From: Amphibiibacter pelophylacis
Lineage (GTDB): Bacteria > Pseudomonadota > Gammaproteobacteria > Burkholderiales > Burkholderiaceae_C
Length of the DNA: 56,905 bases
Direction of reading: 5' to 3'
Assembly (NCBI RefSeq): GCF_037688875.1
Contig: NZ_JAWDIE010000021.1
Location: 1 to 56,905 of the forward strand
Numbering within the stretch: the first letter of the stretch is position 1; each line of letters starts with the position of its first letter. Below are positions 26,293 through 35,773 of the stretch, in pieces. The translations under genes were made by a program, and so were the position numbers. The notes beneath the pieces are model-generated. The model ran no database searches. It was not told where the DNA came from and worked only from the letters and a program-made list of their open reading frames with translations.

Positions 26293-27399
26293 ATGAACCT
26301 GTTCCGTCGCAGCACTTTTGCCCTGCTGGCCCTTGCGGCTCTGGGCGCCACCAGCCTGGCCCGGGCCGATGATTTTGTTGATCAGGCCAAAAAGAAAGTC
26401 GAGGCCGCAGCGGCCCCAGCCGACAAGTGGGACGGGCCCACCAGCGGCCCCAAGGCCCAGCCCGGTAAAACCCTGGCCTTTGTGGCGGCTGACCTGAAGA
26501 ATGGCGGCATCCTGGGGGTGTCCAAAGGCGTGGAAGAGGCGGCCAAAGCCATAGGCTGGCAAGTCCGCGTCATCGACGGACAGGGCACAGTCAGCGGCCG
26601 TACGGCAGCGCTCAACCAGGCGCTGGCGCTGAAACCGGCGGGCATCGTGATCGGTGGCTTTGACACCACCGAACAGAAAGCGGCTCTGGCCAACGCCGCC
26701 AAATCAAACACGCCGCTGGTGGGCTGGCACGCGGGCGATAAAACCGGCCCCAATCCCGAAGCGGGGCTGTTTGCCAACATCACCACCACGCCCGACAGCG
26801 TGTCGGAGGCTGCTGCGCTATGGGCAGTCGCGGATTCGAATGGCAAAGCCGGAGTGGTGATTTTCACCGACAGCCAGTACTCGATCGCGGTTTACAAGGC
26901 GCGCGCCATGGAGGCCGTGATCAAGAAATGCGGGGGCTGCACAGTGCTGGCTTTTGAAGACAGTCCGATCTCGGAGAGCTCCACCCGCATGCCCCAGCTG
27001 ACGACCTCGCTGCTGCAGCGCTTTGGCAGCCGCTGGACCCACTCTCTGGCCATCAACGACCTGTACTTCGATTTCATGGGCCCGGCCTTGCAGGCGGCGG
27101 GCAAAAAGGGCACGGACGAGCCCAAAGCCATGTCGGCAGGCGATGGCTCGGAAGCGGCTTACCAGCGCATCCGGACAGGACGCTACCAGGCCGGGACGGT
27201 CCCTGAGCCGCTCAACATGCAAGGCTGGCAGATCGTCGACGAAATGAACCGCGCATTGAGTAAGCAACCGTGGTCGGGCTATGTGCCCAAAGTCCATCTG
27301 GTTCTGCAGAAGAACGTTGGCCTGGACGGCGGCGCCCGCAATGTTTTTGATCCGGACAACGGCTACCGCGACCAGTACCGCCGCATTTGGGGCAAGTAA
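26293..27399 (+). CDS. Periplasmic sugar-binding protein (CUT2 type)
   Basis: 368 aa. Sec signal peptide (NLFRRSTFALLALAALGA, cleavage after LARA), GGAG ribosome-binding site. The fold matches the periplasmic-binding-protein type I family (GILGVSKGVEEAAKAIGW, NQALALKPAGIVIGGFD). A C-terminal region with conserved tryptophans completes it. It delivers substrate to the permease encoded upstream. Substrate is inferred to be a pentose or sugar acid from the operon. Confidence 0.88.
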   Translation: MNLFRRSTFALLALAALGATSLARADDFVDQAKKKVEAAAAPADKWDGPTSGPKAQPGKTLAFVAADLKNGGILGVSKGVEEAAKAIGWQVRVIDGQGTVSGRTAALNQALALKPAGIVIGGFDTTEQKAALANAAKSNTPLVGWHAGDKTGPNPEAGLFANITTTPDSVSEAAALWAVADSNGKAGVVIFTDSQYSIAVYKARAMEAVIKKCGGCTVLAFEDSPISESSTRMPQLTTSLLQRFGSRWTHSLAINDLYFDFMGPALQAAGKKGTDEPKAMSAGDGSEAAYQRIRTGRYQAGTVPEPLNMQGWQIVDEMNRALSKQPWSGYVPKVHLVLQKNVGLDGGARNVFDPDNGYRDQYRRIWGK

Positions 27400-27406
27400 G
27401 GACAGC

Positions 27407-28453
27407 ATGATGAACACATCCCTGAATGAGCGGCCCGTTGTGGCCTTGACCCTGGGCGATCCGGCCGGCATTGGCGCTGAACTGATCGCGCGTCTGATGG
27501 CCCAGAACGAACTGATGCAGCAGGCCAGCGTGGTCCTGGTGGGCGATCCGTGGCTGTGGGAGGCGGGTCAGCGCGTGGCTGGCGTGCACGTGGCGACCAC
27601 CCCGGTCGCCGCGCTGGCGGACGTGCGCGGCCGCGCGGCGGGTCAGCCTCCCGCTTTTCTGGCTGTGGACACGATCCAGCCCGCGGAGGTCCACACCGGT
27701 CAGGCAGAGGCGCCGGGAGGCGCTTCTGTGCTGAAGGTGCTGGATCTGTGCATGGATGCCGCCCGCTCCCGCGACATTGATGCCATCTGCTTTGCGCCCC
27801 TCAACAAGCAGGCCATGAAGATGGGCGGTCTCAAGCACGAGGACGAACTCCACCACTTTGCCCAGCATCTGGGGGTCACTGGCTACTTCTGCGAGTTCAA
27901 CACCCTGGGCGGGCTGTGGACGGCGCGCATCTCCTCGCACGTGCCGCTGCGCGATGTGGCGCAGTACCTGACTCAGGACCGCATCATCGCGGCGGCCACG
28001 CTGATTTACCGCTCGCTGCAGGCGAACGGCACCGAAAAACCGCGGGTGGCTGTGGCGGGGTTCAACCCCCACAACGGCGACGGCGGAACCTGCGGACGCG
28101 AGGAAATCGACATCATCGCACCAGCCGTTGCGGCGCTCCAGGCGCAGGGTATGGCGGTTGAAGGACCTTACCCTGCCGACACCATTTTCCTGCGTGCCCG
28201 CGAGGGGCAGCTGGACGCCATCGTCACCCTGTATCACGACCAGGGCCAGATCGCCATCAAGCTGCTGGGTTTCAGCCAGGGGGTGACCGTCCAGGGCGGC
28301 CTGCCCATTCCCATCACCACCCCGGCACACGGCACCGCCTACGACATCGCCGGTCAGGGACGCGCGAACGTGGACGCCACAGCCAACGCCTTCCGGATTG
28401 CCTGCCGCATGGGGCGGACCTATCGCGACGGCAAGACCCTGTTTGGCGGATGA
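27407..28453 (+). CDS. PdxA-family dehydrogenase (PdxA2-like, not housekeeping PdxA)
   Basis: 348 aa from ATG 27407; the frame is open further upstream inside the previous gene. Family motifs: LGDPAGIG at the N-terminus, the phosphate/metal site GFNPHNGDGG, and LYHDQGQIAIK. PdxA enzymes oxidise 4-phospho-hydroxythreonine; PdxA2 relatives oxidise 4-phospho-threonate or -erythronate, and TphB-like relatives act on diol acids. Because it lies in a sugar-acid operon with no pdxJ, a catabolic substrate is more likely. No DUF1537 sugar-acid kinase, the usual PdxA2 partner, is present. Confidence 0.82.
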   Translation: MMNTSLNERPVVALTLGDPAGIGAELIARLMAQNELMQQASVVLVGDPWLWEAGQRVAGVHVATTPVAALADVRGRAAGQPPAFLAVDTIQPAEVHTGQAEAPGGASVLKVLDLCMDAARSRDIDAICFAPLNKQAMKMGGLKHEDELHHFAQHLGVTGYFCEFNTLGGLWTARISSHVPLRDVAQYLTQDRIIAAATLIYRSLQANGTEKPRVAVAGFNPHNGDGGTCGREEIDIIAPAVAALQAQGMAVEGPYPADTIFLRAREGQLDAIVTLYHDQGQIAIKLLGFSQGVTVQGGLPIPITTPAHGTAYDIAGQGRANVDATANAFRIACRMGRTYRDGKTLFGG

Positions 28454-28515
28454 CCCCGCTGCCCCTGTCCTGATCCCTGCCGATCGGCCCCTTTATTTTC
28501 CTGAAAGGAAAAATC

Positions 28516-29712
28516 ATGCGTATCACCTCTGTCCGTGCCCGCGTCTTTGAATGGAAAGGCAAGACGGTTCCACCGCAGGGCAATTTCTGCTCCAACGCGA
28601 TGGATCTGGTGTATGACAACCGCAAAAACCAGCATGCGTCCGGCCAGGACACCATGAACACCTTCCGGTTTCATGGCTGGACGGTGGTCGAAATTGAAAC
28701 CGATACTGGCCTGACAGGCCTTGGTAATGTCGCATTGGCCCCCAAAATTGCCAAAGCCATCATTGATGAGTATCTGACGCCGCTGCTCATGGGACAGGAT
28801 CCGTGGGATTACGAATACCTCAACCAGCGCATGTACCGTGCAACGCACGCCTGGGGCCGCAAAGGGGTGGGCATGGCGGCCATTTCGGCGGTTGATATTG
28901 CAATCTGGGACATTCTGGGAAAAAGTGTCAACCAGCCCGTTTTCAAGTTGCTGGGTGGGCGGACCAAGGAGAAAATCCCCTGCTATTACAGCAAGCTGTA
29001 CCGGACTGACCTGAAAGAGATGCAGGCCGAGGCCCAGAAATTTGTGGATCAGGGCTTCCGTGCCTTCAAGATGCGTTTCGGCTATGGCCCTGCGCATGGA
29101 CAGCAGGGGGTGGTTGAAAATCTGAAATCCGTGGAAGCCGTCCGCGAAGTCATCGGGTACGACAATGATCTGATGCTTGAATGCTATATGGGCTGGAACC
29201 TGGAATACGCCAAGCGCATGCTGCCCAAACTGGCCAAATACCAGCCCCGCTGGCTGGAAGAGCCCGTGATTGCGGATGACATCGACGGTTACGCCGAGCT
29301 CAGCGCCATGAATATCATGCCGATTTCGGGCGGCGAGCACGAATTCAGTCTCTACGGTTTCAAGCAGCTGCTGGAACGCAAGGCCGTGGGTGTGGTGCAA
29401 TATGACACCAACCGCGTGGGCGGCATCACCATGGCCCACAAAATCAATGCGCTGTGCGAGGCCTACAGCGTGCCGGTGATTCCCCATGCCGGTCAGATGC
29501 ACAACTACCACCTGACCATGAGCAGTCTCAACTGCCCGATGAGTGAATATTTCCCGATGTTTGATGTCGAGGTGGGAAATGAGCTCTTCTACTACATTTT
29601 TGAGGGTGAGCCGGTCGCAGAAAACGGTTTCCTGCAGTTGCGCGACGATGTTCCGGGTCTTGGCTTGACGCTTAAGACAGAGTTCCTTGATCAGTTCGAT
29701 ATTATTGAGTGA
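28516..29712 (+). CDS. Enolase-superfamily sugar-acid dehydratase (L-rhamnonate/L-lyxonate type)
   Basis: 398 aa, AAAGGAA ribosome-binding site. It follows the rhamnonate-dehydratase subgroup of the mandelate racemase family: metal-ligand positions Glu222 (LECYMGW; Asp in E. coli RhmD), Glu248 (WLEEPV) and Glu274 (GGEHE), and general acid/base His324 (IPHAGQMHNYH). Such enzymes dehydrate L-rhamnonate, L-lyxonate or related acids to 2-keto-3-deoxy acids. Because the next gene encodes an L-2-keto-3-deoxypentonate dehydratase-like protein, an L-pentonate such as L-lyxonate is the better guess. The Asp-to-Glu change at the first ligand should be confirmed by alignment. Confidence 0.85.
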   Translation: MRITSVRARVFEWKGKTVPPQGNFCSNAMDLVYDNRKNQHASGQDTMNTFRFHGWTVVEIETDTGLTGLGNVALAPKIAKAIIDEYLTPLLMGQDPWDYEYLNQRMYRATHAWGRKGVGMAAISAVDIAIWDILGKSVNQPVFKLLGGRTKEKIPCYYSKLYRTDLKEMQAEAQKFVDQGFRAFKMRFGYGPAHGQQGVVENLKSVEAVREVIGYDNDLMLECYMGWNLEYAKRMLPKLAKYQPRWLEEPVIADDIDGYAELSAMNIMPISGGEHEFSLYGFKQLLERKAVGVVQYDTNRVGGITMAHKINALCEAYSVPVIPHAGQMHNYHLTMSSLNCPMSEYFPMFDVEVGNELFYYIFEGEPVAENGFLQLRDDVPGLGLTLKTEFLDQFDIIE

Positions 29713-29720
29713 GGTCAGAT

Positions 29721-30650
29721 ATGCCCGGACTTTCAAACCCGCGCTATCGCGGCATTTTCCCAGTCGTGCCAACCACCTTTCACGAGGATGGTGCGCTGGA
29801 CCTGGACAGCCAGAAACGCTGCCTCGATTTCATGATCGATTCTGGCGTGGATGGGCTGTGCATACTGGCCAACTTCTCGGAGCAGTTTTCACTGTCGGAT
29901 GACGAGCGCGAGCTGATCACCCGCACCGCGCTGGAGCACGTGGCGGGGCGGGTGCCCGTGATTGTCACGACGACCCACTACGGCACGGCAGTCTGCGCAG
30001 CCCGCAGTCGGCGCGCGCAGGATATGGGCGCGTCCCTGCTCATGATCATGCCGCCCTATCACGGGGCCACCTTCCGCGTGCCTGAACCGCAGATCCATGC
30101 GTTTTACGCCCGGGTTTCTGATGCTGTCGATATCCCCATCATGGTTCAGGACGCGCCCGCCAGCGGAACTGTCCTGTCGGCGGCCTTTCTGGCCCGGATG
30201 GCGCAGGAGATCGAGCAGCTAGCCTATTTCAAAATTGAAACGCCCGGTGCGGCCAGCAAGCTTCGCGAAATGATCCGGCTGGGCGGCGAGGCCATCGAAG
30301 GCCCCTGGGACGGCGAGGAGGCGATCACCTTGCTGGCGGATCTGGACGCGGGCGCCACCGGCGCCATGACGGGCGGGGCGTTTGCGGACGGCATACGTCC
30401 CATCCTTGTGGCACATCGTGACGGTCAGCGCGACCAGGCGTTTGAGCTCTACCAGAAGTGGCTGCCGCTGATCAACCATGAAAACCGCCAGGGCGGCATC
30501 CTGACGGCCAAGGCCCTGATGAAAGAAGGGGGCGTGATCGCCTGTGAGGCGGGTCGTCACCCCTTCCCGCCCATGCACCCCGAGGTACGCGCGCAACTGA
30601 TCGACATCGCCCGCCGGCTGGACCCGCTGGTTCTGCGGTGGGGTCGCTGA
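29721..30650 (+). CDS. L-2-keto-3-deoxyarabonate dehydratase-like protein (DapA superfamily)
   Basis: 309 aa from ATG 29721 (GAGGTC upstream; a GTG at 29709 overlaps the previous stop). DapA/NAL-type barrel with Schiff-base Lys171 in YFKIETP. The usual catalytic Tyr of the YNxP motif is Gln (MVQDAPASG). The landmarks GIFPVVPTTF, CILANFSEQF, TTTHYGT, PPYHGATFRVPEPQIHAFYA and EGPWDGEEAITLL are those I remember from Azospirillum L-2-keto-3-deoxyarabonate dehydratase (EC 4.2.1.43), which makes 2-oxoglutarate semialdehyde. A semialdehyde dehydrogenase is encoded at 35774. Confidence 0.8.
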   Translation: MPGLSNPRYRGIFPVVPTTFHEDGALDLDSQKRCLDFMIDSGVDGLCILANFSEQFSLSDDERELITRTALEHVAGRVPVIVTTTHYGTAVCAARSRRAQDMGASLLMIMPPYHGATFRVPEPQIHAFYARVSDAVDIPIMVQDAPASGTVLSAAFLARMAQEIEQLAYFKIETPGAASKLREMIRLGGEAIEGPWDGEEAITLLADLDAGATGAMTGGAFADGIRPILVAHRDGQRDQAFELYQKWLPLINHENRQGGILTAKALMKEGGVIACEAGRHPFPPMHPEVRAQLIDIARRLDPLVLRWGR

Positions 30651-30671
30651 GTCAGGAGGCCGGGGCCCGCC

Positions 30672-31427
30672 ATGGACAGCTTCAAAACGCTCCCGGCAGC
30701 GCTGGTGAGCTGGCTGCTGCTGCCTCTGAGCGGGCTGTCTGACCATGCGCTGGATCCGGCGGTCTACTGGCATGCCCGTCTGATGGTGCTGGCCTGGGGT
30801 GTGGGACTGCCGTGCGGCGTTCTGGTCGCCCGGTTTTTCAAAGTGTGGCCGGGTCAGGACTGGCCCCGGGAGCTGGACAGGCCCACGTGGTGGCGAATTC
30901 ATCTGCTGGGGCAGATTGCATCGCTGGTTCTGGCTGTCGTGGCACTGGCCCTTGTCCTGGCCGGGGGGCCAGTGCTGACTCAGGAGAAGCAGACGGTGCT
31001 GCTGCGCGCGCACACCCTGATGGGCTGGACAGTCATGACACTGGGCGGTCTGCAGGCCTTGGGGGGGCTGCTGCGGGGCAGCAAAGGCGGGCCGACCGCC
31101 CCGCAGATGCGGGGAGATCACTTTGACATGACGCCTCGTCGCGTCTGGTTCGAGCGCTTGCACAAGTCACTGGGCTGGCTGGCCATTCTGCTGGCCCAGC
31201 TGACGATTTTCATGGGTCTGGTGACTGTCGATGCACCCCGATGGATGGTTCTGACCCTGGCGACCTGGTGGTTTGTGCTGCTTGCGCTGTTCGCCGGGTG
31301 GCAGCGCCAGCAGCGGTGCATCGACACCTACCAGGCCATCTGGGGGCGCACCCCTGATCTGCCCGGCCTGAAACGCCCGCCGATCGGCTGGGGGATCAAA
31401 CGCTACCCGGTGGACCCAGCGCCCTGA
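30672..31427 (+). CDS. Cytochrome b561-like membrane protein
   Basis: 251 aa with about six hydrophobic segments. Four well-placed histidines (YWHARLMVLAW, WRIHLLGQ, RAHTLMGW, LHKSLGWLA) are spaced as in b561-type domains that carry two haems. It may pass electrons across the inner membrane. Its place between sugar-acid genes suggests a link to sugar or aldehyde oxidation, but no partner dehydrogenase with a quinone or PQQ site is present. Confidence 0.7.
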   Translation: MDSFKTLPAALVSWLLLPLSGLSDHALDPAVYWHARLMVLAWGVGLPCGVLVARFFKVWPGQDWPRELDRPTWWRIHLLGQIASLVLAVVALALVLAGGPVLTQEKQTVLLRAHTLMGWTVMTLGGLQALGGLLRGSKGGPTAPQMRGDHFDMTPRRVWFERLHKSLGWLAILLAQLTIFMGLVTVDAPRWMVLTLATWWFVLLALFAGWQRQQRCIDTYQAIWGRTPDLPGLKRPPIGWGIKRYPVDPAP

Positions 31428-31454
31428 TTTTTACGGATTGTTCAGGAGAGAAAC

Positions 31455-32639
31455 ATGTTGGAGACAGTCGCCAGGCCCCAGACCGGACAGGCCTCAAGGA
31501 TGGGGCGAGACAGCCCCCAAACCACCGGGCTCAGTTTGCGCGGGGTGCAGAAGAGCTTTGGCACAGTCCGGGTTGTTCACGACCTCGATCTGGACATCGG
31601 TACGGGGGAGTTTGTCGTTCTGCTGGGTGAGTCCGGGTGCGGCAAATCGACGACGCTGCGCATGATTGCCGGCCTTGAATCAGTCAGTGCAGGGCGCATT
31701 GAAATCGGAGGCCGCGATGTGACGCAGGCCGCCCCGATGCACCGTGACATTGCCATGGTATTCCAGAACTATGCGCTGTACCCGCACATGGATGTGGCCC
31801 AGAACATGGGTTTTGCGCTGAGTCTGGCGGGGGTGTCGACCTCGGAAATTAACCGCCGGGTGAATGAGGCGGCCCGGATTCTGAGCATCGAGCATCTGCT
31901 CCAGCGCAAGCCCAAAGAGCTGTCAGGCGGTCAGCGCCAGCGGGTCGCGATTGGGCGGGCCATTGTGCGCGAACCGGCGGTCTTTCTATTCGATGAGCCG
32001 CTGTCCAATCTGGATGCCAAGCTGCGGGCGCAGATGCGAACCGAACTGTCGCTGTTGCACGAACGCCTGGGAAAAACCACGGTGTATGTCACGCATGATC
32101 AGGTTGAAGCGATGACTTTGGCCAGCCGTATCGTGATTTTTGATCGGGGTCAGATTCAGCAGGTGGGCACACCGAACGAGGTATTCAATCAGCCCGCTAA
32201 TCTGTTTGTGGCCGGGTTTATTGGCTCACCCAGCATGAATCTTCTGTCCGGACAGATTGAATCTGTAGACGGCACAAAACTGTTCCGATCGAGCGGATTT
32301 TCCTGTCCCGTGCCCTTGGTCGTGGATGCGCATCATGGTGCCACCTCTGAGTGGGTGGCTGGGATCAGGCCGCAATCCTGGCGTTTGTGCAGTGCGGATG
32401 TACCACGGGATTCTTCTGCGGGTGAACTCGCAGTGCATGTCGATGTCATTGAGTATCTGGGGACAGAGTCTGTGCTGGTCGGTCAGCTTGCGACTGCAGA
32501 CGGGAAAACCCAGCGTTTGACTGCACAGGTTCCCGGTCAGCGCACGGATCTCTTGCATCAGACCGTGATTTTGCAGGTCGACCCTGCAGAAATACACTGG
32601 TTTGATACAAAGACTGGGCTGCGGATCAAGTTAGGCTGA
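31455..32639 (+). CDS. ABC importer ATPase, MalK/UgpC type (CUT1)
   Basis: 394 aa; AGGAGAG ribosome-binding site. Walker A GESGCGKST, signature LSGGQRQRVAIGRA, Walker B VFLFDEPLSNLD, H-loop VYVTHDQ, and a C-terminal regulatory OB domain from about residue 265. It energises the two permeases at 34038 and 34916 with the binding protein at 32691. An N-terminal extension of ~25 residues is unusual, and a later start is possible. Confidence 0.9.
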   Translation: MLETVARPQTGQASRMGRDSPQTTGLSLRGVQKSFGTVRVVHDLDLDIGTGEFVVLLGESGCGKSTTLRMIAGLESVSAGRIEIGGRDVTQAAPMHRDIAMVFQNYALYPHMDVAQNMGFALSLAGVSTSEINRRVNEAARILSIEHLLQRKPKELSGGQRQRVAIGRAIVREPAVFLFDEPLSNLDAKLRAQMRTELSLLHERLGKTTVYVTHDQVEAMTLASRIVIFDRGQIQQVGTPNEVFNQPANLFVAGFIGSPSMNLLSGQIESVDGTKLFRSSGFSCPVPLVVDAHHGATSEWVAGIRPQSWRLCSADVPRDSSAGELAVHVDVIEYLGTESVLVGQLATADGKTQRLTAQVPGQRTDLLHQTVILQVDPAEIHWFDTKTGLRIKLG

Positions 32640-32690
32640 TGGGTATTTGATTTTAATTTTTCTTACTAGAGAACACTTTGGGAGACAACC

Positions 32691-34034
32691 ATGAAAAGAC
32701 GGGCGCTGATTCAATCGATGGGCACTGCAACAGCACTGGGAATCAGTGGGGTGATGTTGCCCAGCCTCGCACGGGCTCAGGATCGCTATGCAAAGTATCG
32801 AGGCCAGACTCTGGTCATCAATATACCCGCGCATCCACATTACGATGCCATGCTGAAGCTGCTCCCCGAATTTACGCGTGAAACAGGGATTAAAGTTGAG
32901 GTGGATAAGCTGGCGATGGCGCGCCTGAAAGACAAGCAGCTGCTGGAAATGTCCAAGCCCCAAGGGGATTACGACATGATCAGTTATGTGGTGATGTGGA
33001 AAAGTGAGTACGTCAAGAAAAATCTGCTCCGTCCCCTGGAGCCATTCTTTAAAAATACGACCTTGGCCGACCCGCAGTACGACCGTGCCGATCTGGTGCC
33101 GCGTTATGTCGAGAACATTGGTCTGGTCGGTGGGCCCAAGGGCTACCTGCCCGGACCAGGAGCGCAGCTGTATGGATTGCCTTATGGTGCGGAGACCTCC
33201 ATTCTGGCATATCGCCGTGATATTTTTGAAAAAACCGGGCTCAAGCCTCCCGCGACTTATGCTGAACTAGAGCAGTTGCTGCCTGTTTTGAAAGAAAAGG
33301 CGGGCATGGGTGCCATGACGTCCCGGGGCCAAGCGGGTCACCAGTGTGTTCATGCATGGCTTCTGCATCTGAATCCGCTGGGTGGACATATTTTTGATGA
33401 TCACTGGAAGCCGCGCTTCAATGACGCCGTGGGGGTCAAGGCACTGAATTTGCTCAAGCTCATCTCCGACACGGGTCCGGTCGGAATACCGGGTTATGGG
33501 CAGGGTGAAATGATCACTTCCTTCTTGCAGGGGCAGTCGGCGATGTATCTGGATTCATCGCTGATTTTTGGTCAGGTGAACGACGCATCGAAATCACGGA
33601 TTTCCGGCAAGGTCAGTTACCTGCTCCATCCGAAAGGCGTGCGCTATTCGTCGCAGTCTGGCGGCTTGGGTTTGGCTATTCCCCGAAATGCCAGGAATGC
33701 GGATGCGGCTTTTCTATTGATGCAGTGGCTGACCAGTAAAGCACAGGACAAAGCGGTATGTCGGCTGGGTGGAGTTCCTTCCCGCATGTCCACCATGATG
33801 GATCGTGACATGGTGCGGATGTACCCCGAATACATCATGCTGGCCGAGCAGATTCGCTATTCGGATCCGGATTGGCGCCCCATTATTGCCGAGTGGGATG
33901 AGATCAATATTCAGGCCTTGGGCGTTGCCATTTCGGAGGCTTTGACGGGCAAGAAAGGAGCTGCCGAGGCACTGAATGGCATGGTTCCCAAGGTGACGGA
34001 CATCATGGTCCGCGGTGGTTACCTGAAGGCCTGA
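32691..34034 (+). CDS. Extracellular solute-binding protein (CUT1 type)
   Basis: 447 aa. The N-terminus (KRRALIQSMGTATALG) has a twin-arginine-like start and an Ala-rich cleavage site (SLARA), so Tat export is possible. The fold is of the family-1 solute-binding proteins for oligosaccharides or polyols (FTRETGIKVEVDKL; YGLPYGAETSILAYRRDIFEKTG). The ATPase gene is directly upstream and the permease genes directly downstream. The DNA from here to 37225 looks somewhat less GC-rich than the first half of the operon. Confidence 0.88.
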   Translation: MKRRALIQSMGTATALGISGVMLPSLARAQDRYAKYRGQTLVINIPAHPHYDAMLKLLPEFTRETGIKVEVDKLAMARLKDKQLLEMSKPQGDYDMISYVVMWKSEYVKKNLLRPLEPFFKNTTLADPQYDRADLVPRYVENIGLVGGPKGYLPGPGAQLYGLPYGAETSILAYRRDIFEKTGLKPPATYAELEQLLPVLKEKAGMGAMTSRGQAGHQCVHAWLLHLNPLGGHIFDDHWKPRFNDAVGVKALNLLKLISDTGPVGIPGYGQGEMITSFLQGQSAMYLDSSLIFGQVNDASKSRISGKVSYLLHPKGVRYSSQSGGLGLAIPRNARNADAAFLLMQWLTSKAQDKAVCRLGGVPSRMSTMMDRDMVRMYPEYIMLAEQIRYSDPDWRPIIAEWDEINIQALGVAISEALTGKKGAAEALNGMVPKVTDIMVRGGYLKA

Positions 34035-34037
34035 GTC

Positions 34038-34919
34038 ATGCGCACCCCCACCTGGATCTCATGGGCCTATGTTGGTCCTGCGGCTGTCATCATGGCGCTG
34101 GCCTGCCTGCTGCCTCTGCTTTCGGCGCTTCAGCTCGGGTTTTACGACTGGAGTATGGGAACCCCCTGGAGCGAAGCGCGCTGGGTGGGGTGGCAGGCGT
34201 TTGGGACGGCGTTGGGTGACCCGGCGGTATGGCGCTCACTGTGGACCACACTGCTGTTTGCTGCCATTTGCGTGACGGCTGAAATGGTTCTGGGGACTGC
34301 TCTGGCTTTGGCCCTTGAAGGCCGGGTTCGGGGCATGGCTGTCTACCGGACGCTTTTCATCCTTCCCATGATGATGGCGCCTATCGCTGTTGGACTGATT
34401 TGGCGCTATCTGTTTGATGCGCAGTTTGGCCCTCTGAATGCACTGCTTGGCGCTGTTGGATTGGCGCCCGTGGGCTGGCTGTCGCAGGAAGAGACTGCTT
34501 TTGCGGCCATTATTATTGCGGACATCTGGCAGTGGACTCCATTTGTTTTTATCATGATGATCGCAGGCCTCGCGGGCCTGGATTCATCGGTGGTGGAAGC
34601 TGCCCGAATTGACGGAGCCCGCTGGTATCAGGTGATCTGGCGCGTCAAGCTGCCCATGGTGCGTAATGTCATCATGATCACGCTTCTCATGCGCTTGATT
34701 GATGCGTTCCGTGTTTTGGAGGTTATTTATATTCTGACTTTTGGCGGCCCGGGTGACAGCACGGAGATTCTCTCCATGCACATTTATAAAACGGCATTTA
34801 TTGGTCAGCATCTGGGGGCCGCATCCGCTGTTTCAGTGCTGTTGCTGATTGTGGTCGCAGGGCTGTCTTTTGCGGCACTTCGCTTGGCCAATCCATTTGC
34901 TGCTGAGGAGCGGGCATGA
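34038..34919 (+). CDS. ABC permease, MalF/UgpA type
   Basis: 293 aa, six hydrophobic segments. The EAA motif (EAARIDGARWYQVIWRVKLPM) contacts the ATPase. Follows the binding-protein gene by 3 bp and overlaps the next permease by ATGA. Confidence 0.9.
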   Translation: MRTPTWISWAYVGPAAVIMALACLLPLLSALQLGFYDWSMGTPWSEARWVGWQAFGTALGDPAVWRSLWTTLLFAAICVTAEMVLGTALALALEGRVRGMAVYRTLFILPMMMAPIAVGLIWRYLFDAQFGPLNALLGAVGLAPVGWLSQEETAFAAIIIADIWQWTPFVFIMMIAGLAGLDSSVVEAARIDGARWYQVIWRVKLPMVRNVIMITLLMRLIDAFRVLEVIYILTFGGPGDSTEILSMHIYKTAFIGQHLGAASAVSVLLLIVVAGLSFAALRLANPFAAEERA

Positions 34920-35740
34920 ATACGCATCCTGCAGTTGCTTTACTGAGACAGCTGGCGCTGGTGATTCTCGCTGCACTGTGTATTGGTCCGATTGTCCTGA
35001 TGGTAGCGACTTCGTTCAAAGTGCAGAACCAGATTTTCAGTACTGCACTCAACTTCCTTTTTGTGCCAACTCTGGACAACTATCGGGATGTTCTGAACGA
35101 GGGGGGCTTTACGCGTTATCTCGGCAACAGTCTTTTCGTCGGAATTATTTCTACAGTAATTACTGTTTTTCTGGGTTGCATGGCGGCATACGGTTTGGCT
35201 CGCTTCCGGTTTCATGGCCGAAGTACACTGGCCTACACCAGCCTGCTGCTGCGCACGGTTCCGCTGGCCGTTCTGGCTGTTCCGGTTTACAGGCTCTGGA
35301 GTGAAGTCGGGCTGGTCAATTCCCTGTGGGGTTTGGTTCTGCTGTACGTGGCTGTTAACCTGCCTTTCACAATTTGGCTGCTGTATGGTTTTGTCCAGCA
35401 AGTTCCACATGAGCTTGAGGAAGCTGCGGCCATTGATGGTTGTGGGCCTTTACGGGTTTTCTACAAAGTGGTCTTGCCGTTGATCCGGCCCGGGCTTGCG
35501 GCCGCAGCAATTTTCACATTCCGGATTGCGTGGAATGAGTTCATTCTGGCATTGGTTCTCAGTGACCGGGCCACGCGAACCTTGCCTGTTGCAGCATCGC
35601 TGTACATCACGGATATGGGTGTCGAGTGGGGCAAAGTGATGGCCTTGGGAACACTGATTGCTGTTCCGCCGCTAATTTTTACATTCATTGCGGCTCGACA
35701 GATTATTACAGGGCTCACGGCAGGTGCCGTTAAAGGCTAA
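34916..35740 (+). CDS. ABC permease, MalG/UgpE type
   Basis: 274 aa, six hydrophobic segments, EAA motif EAAAIDGCGPLRVFYKVVLPL. The second permease of the CUT1 importer; its start overlaps the first permease stop (ATGA). Confidence 0.9.
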   Translation: MNTHPAVALLRQLALVILAALCIGPIVLMVATSFKVQNQIFSTALNFLFVPTLDNYRDVLNEGGFTRYLGNSLFVGIISTVITVFLGCMAAYGLARFRFHGRSTLAYTSLLLRTVPLAVLAVPVYRLWSEVGLVNSLWGLVLLYVAVNLPFTIWLLYGFVQQVPHELEEAAAIDGCGPLRVFYKVVLPLIRPGLAAAAIFTFRIAWNEFILALVLSDRATRTLPVAASLYITDMGVEWGKVMALGTLIAVPPLIFTFIAARQIITGLTAGAVKG

Positions 35741-35773
35741 TAATTTTCAACGAATCATATGCAAAGGTCAATC

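Noticed and set aside
27407..28453. Annotation as housekeeping PdxA of vitamin B6 synthesis
   Set aside because: Operon context is catabolic, and no B6 or ksgA-type neighbours are present.
29721..30650. Annotation as lysine-biosynthesis DapA
   Set aside because: Active-site Tyr is Gln, and the gene lies in a sugar-acid operon with strong resemblance to L-2-keto-3-deoxyarabonate dehydratase.
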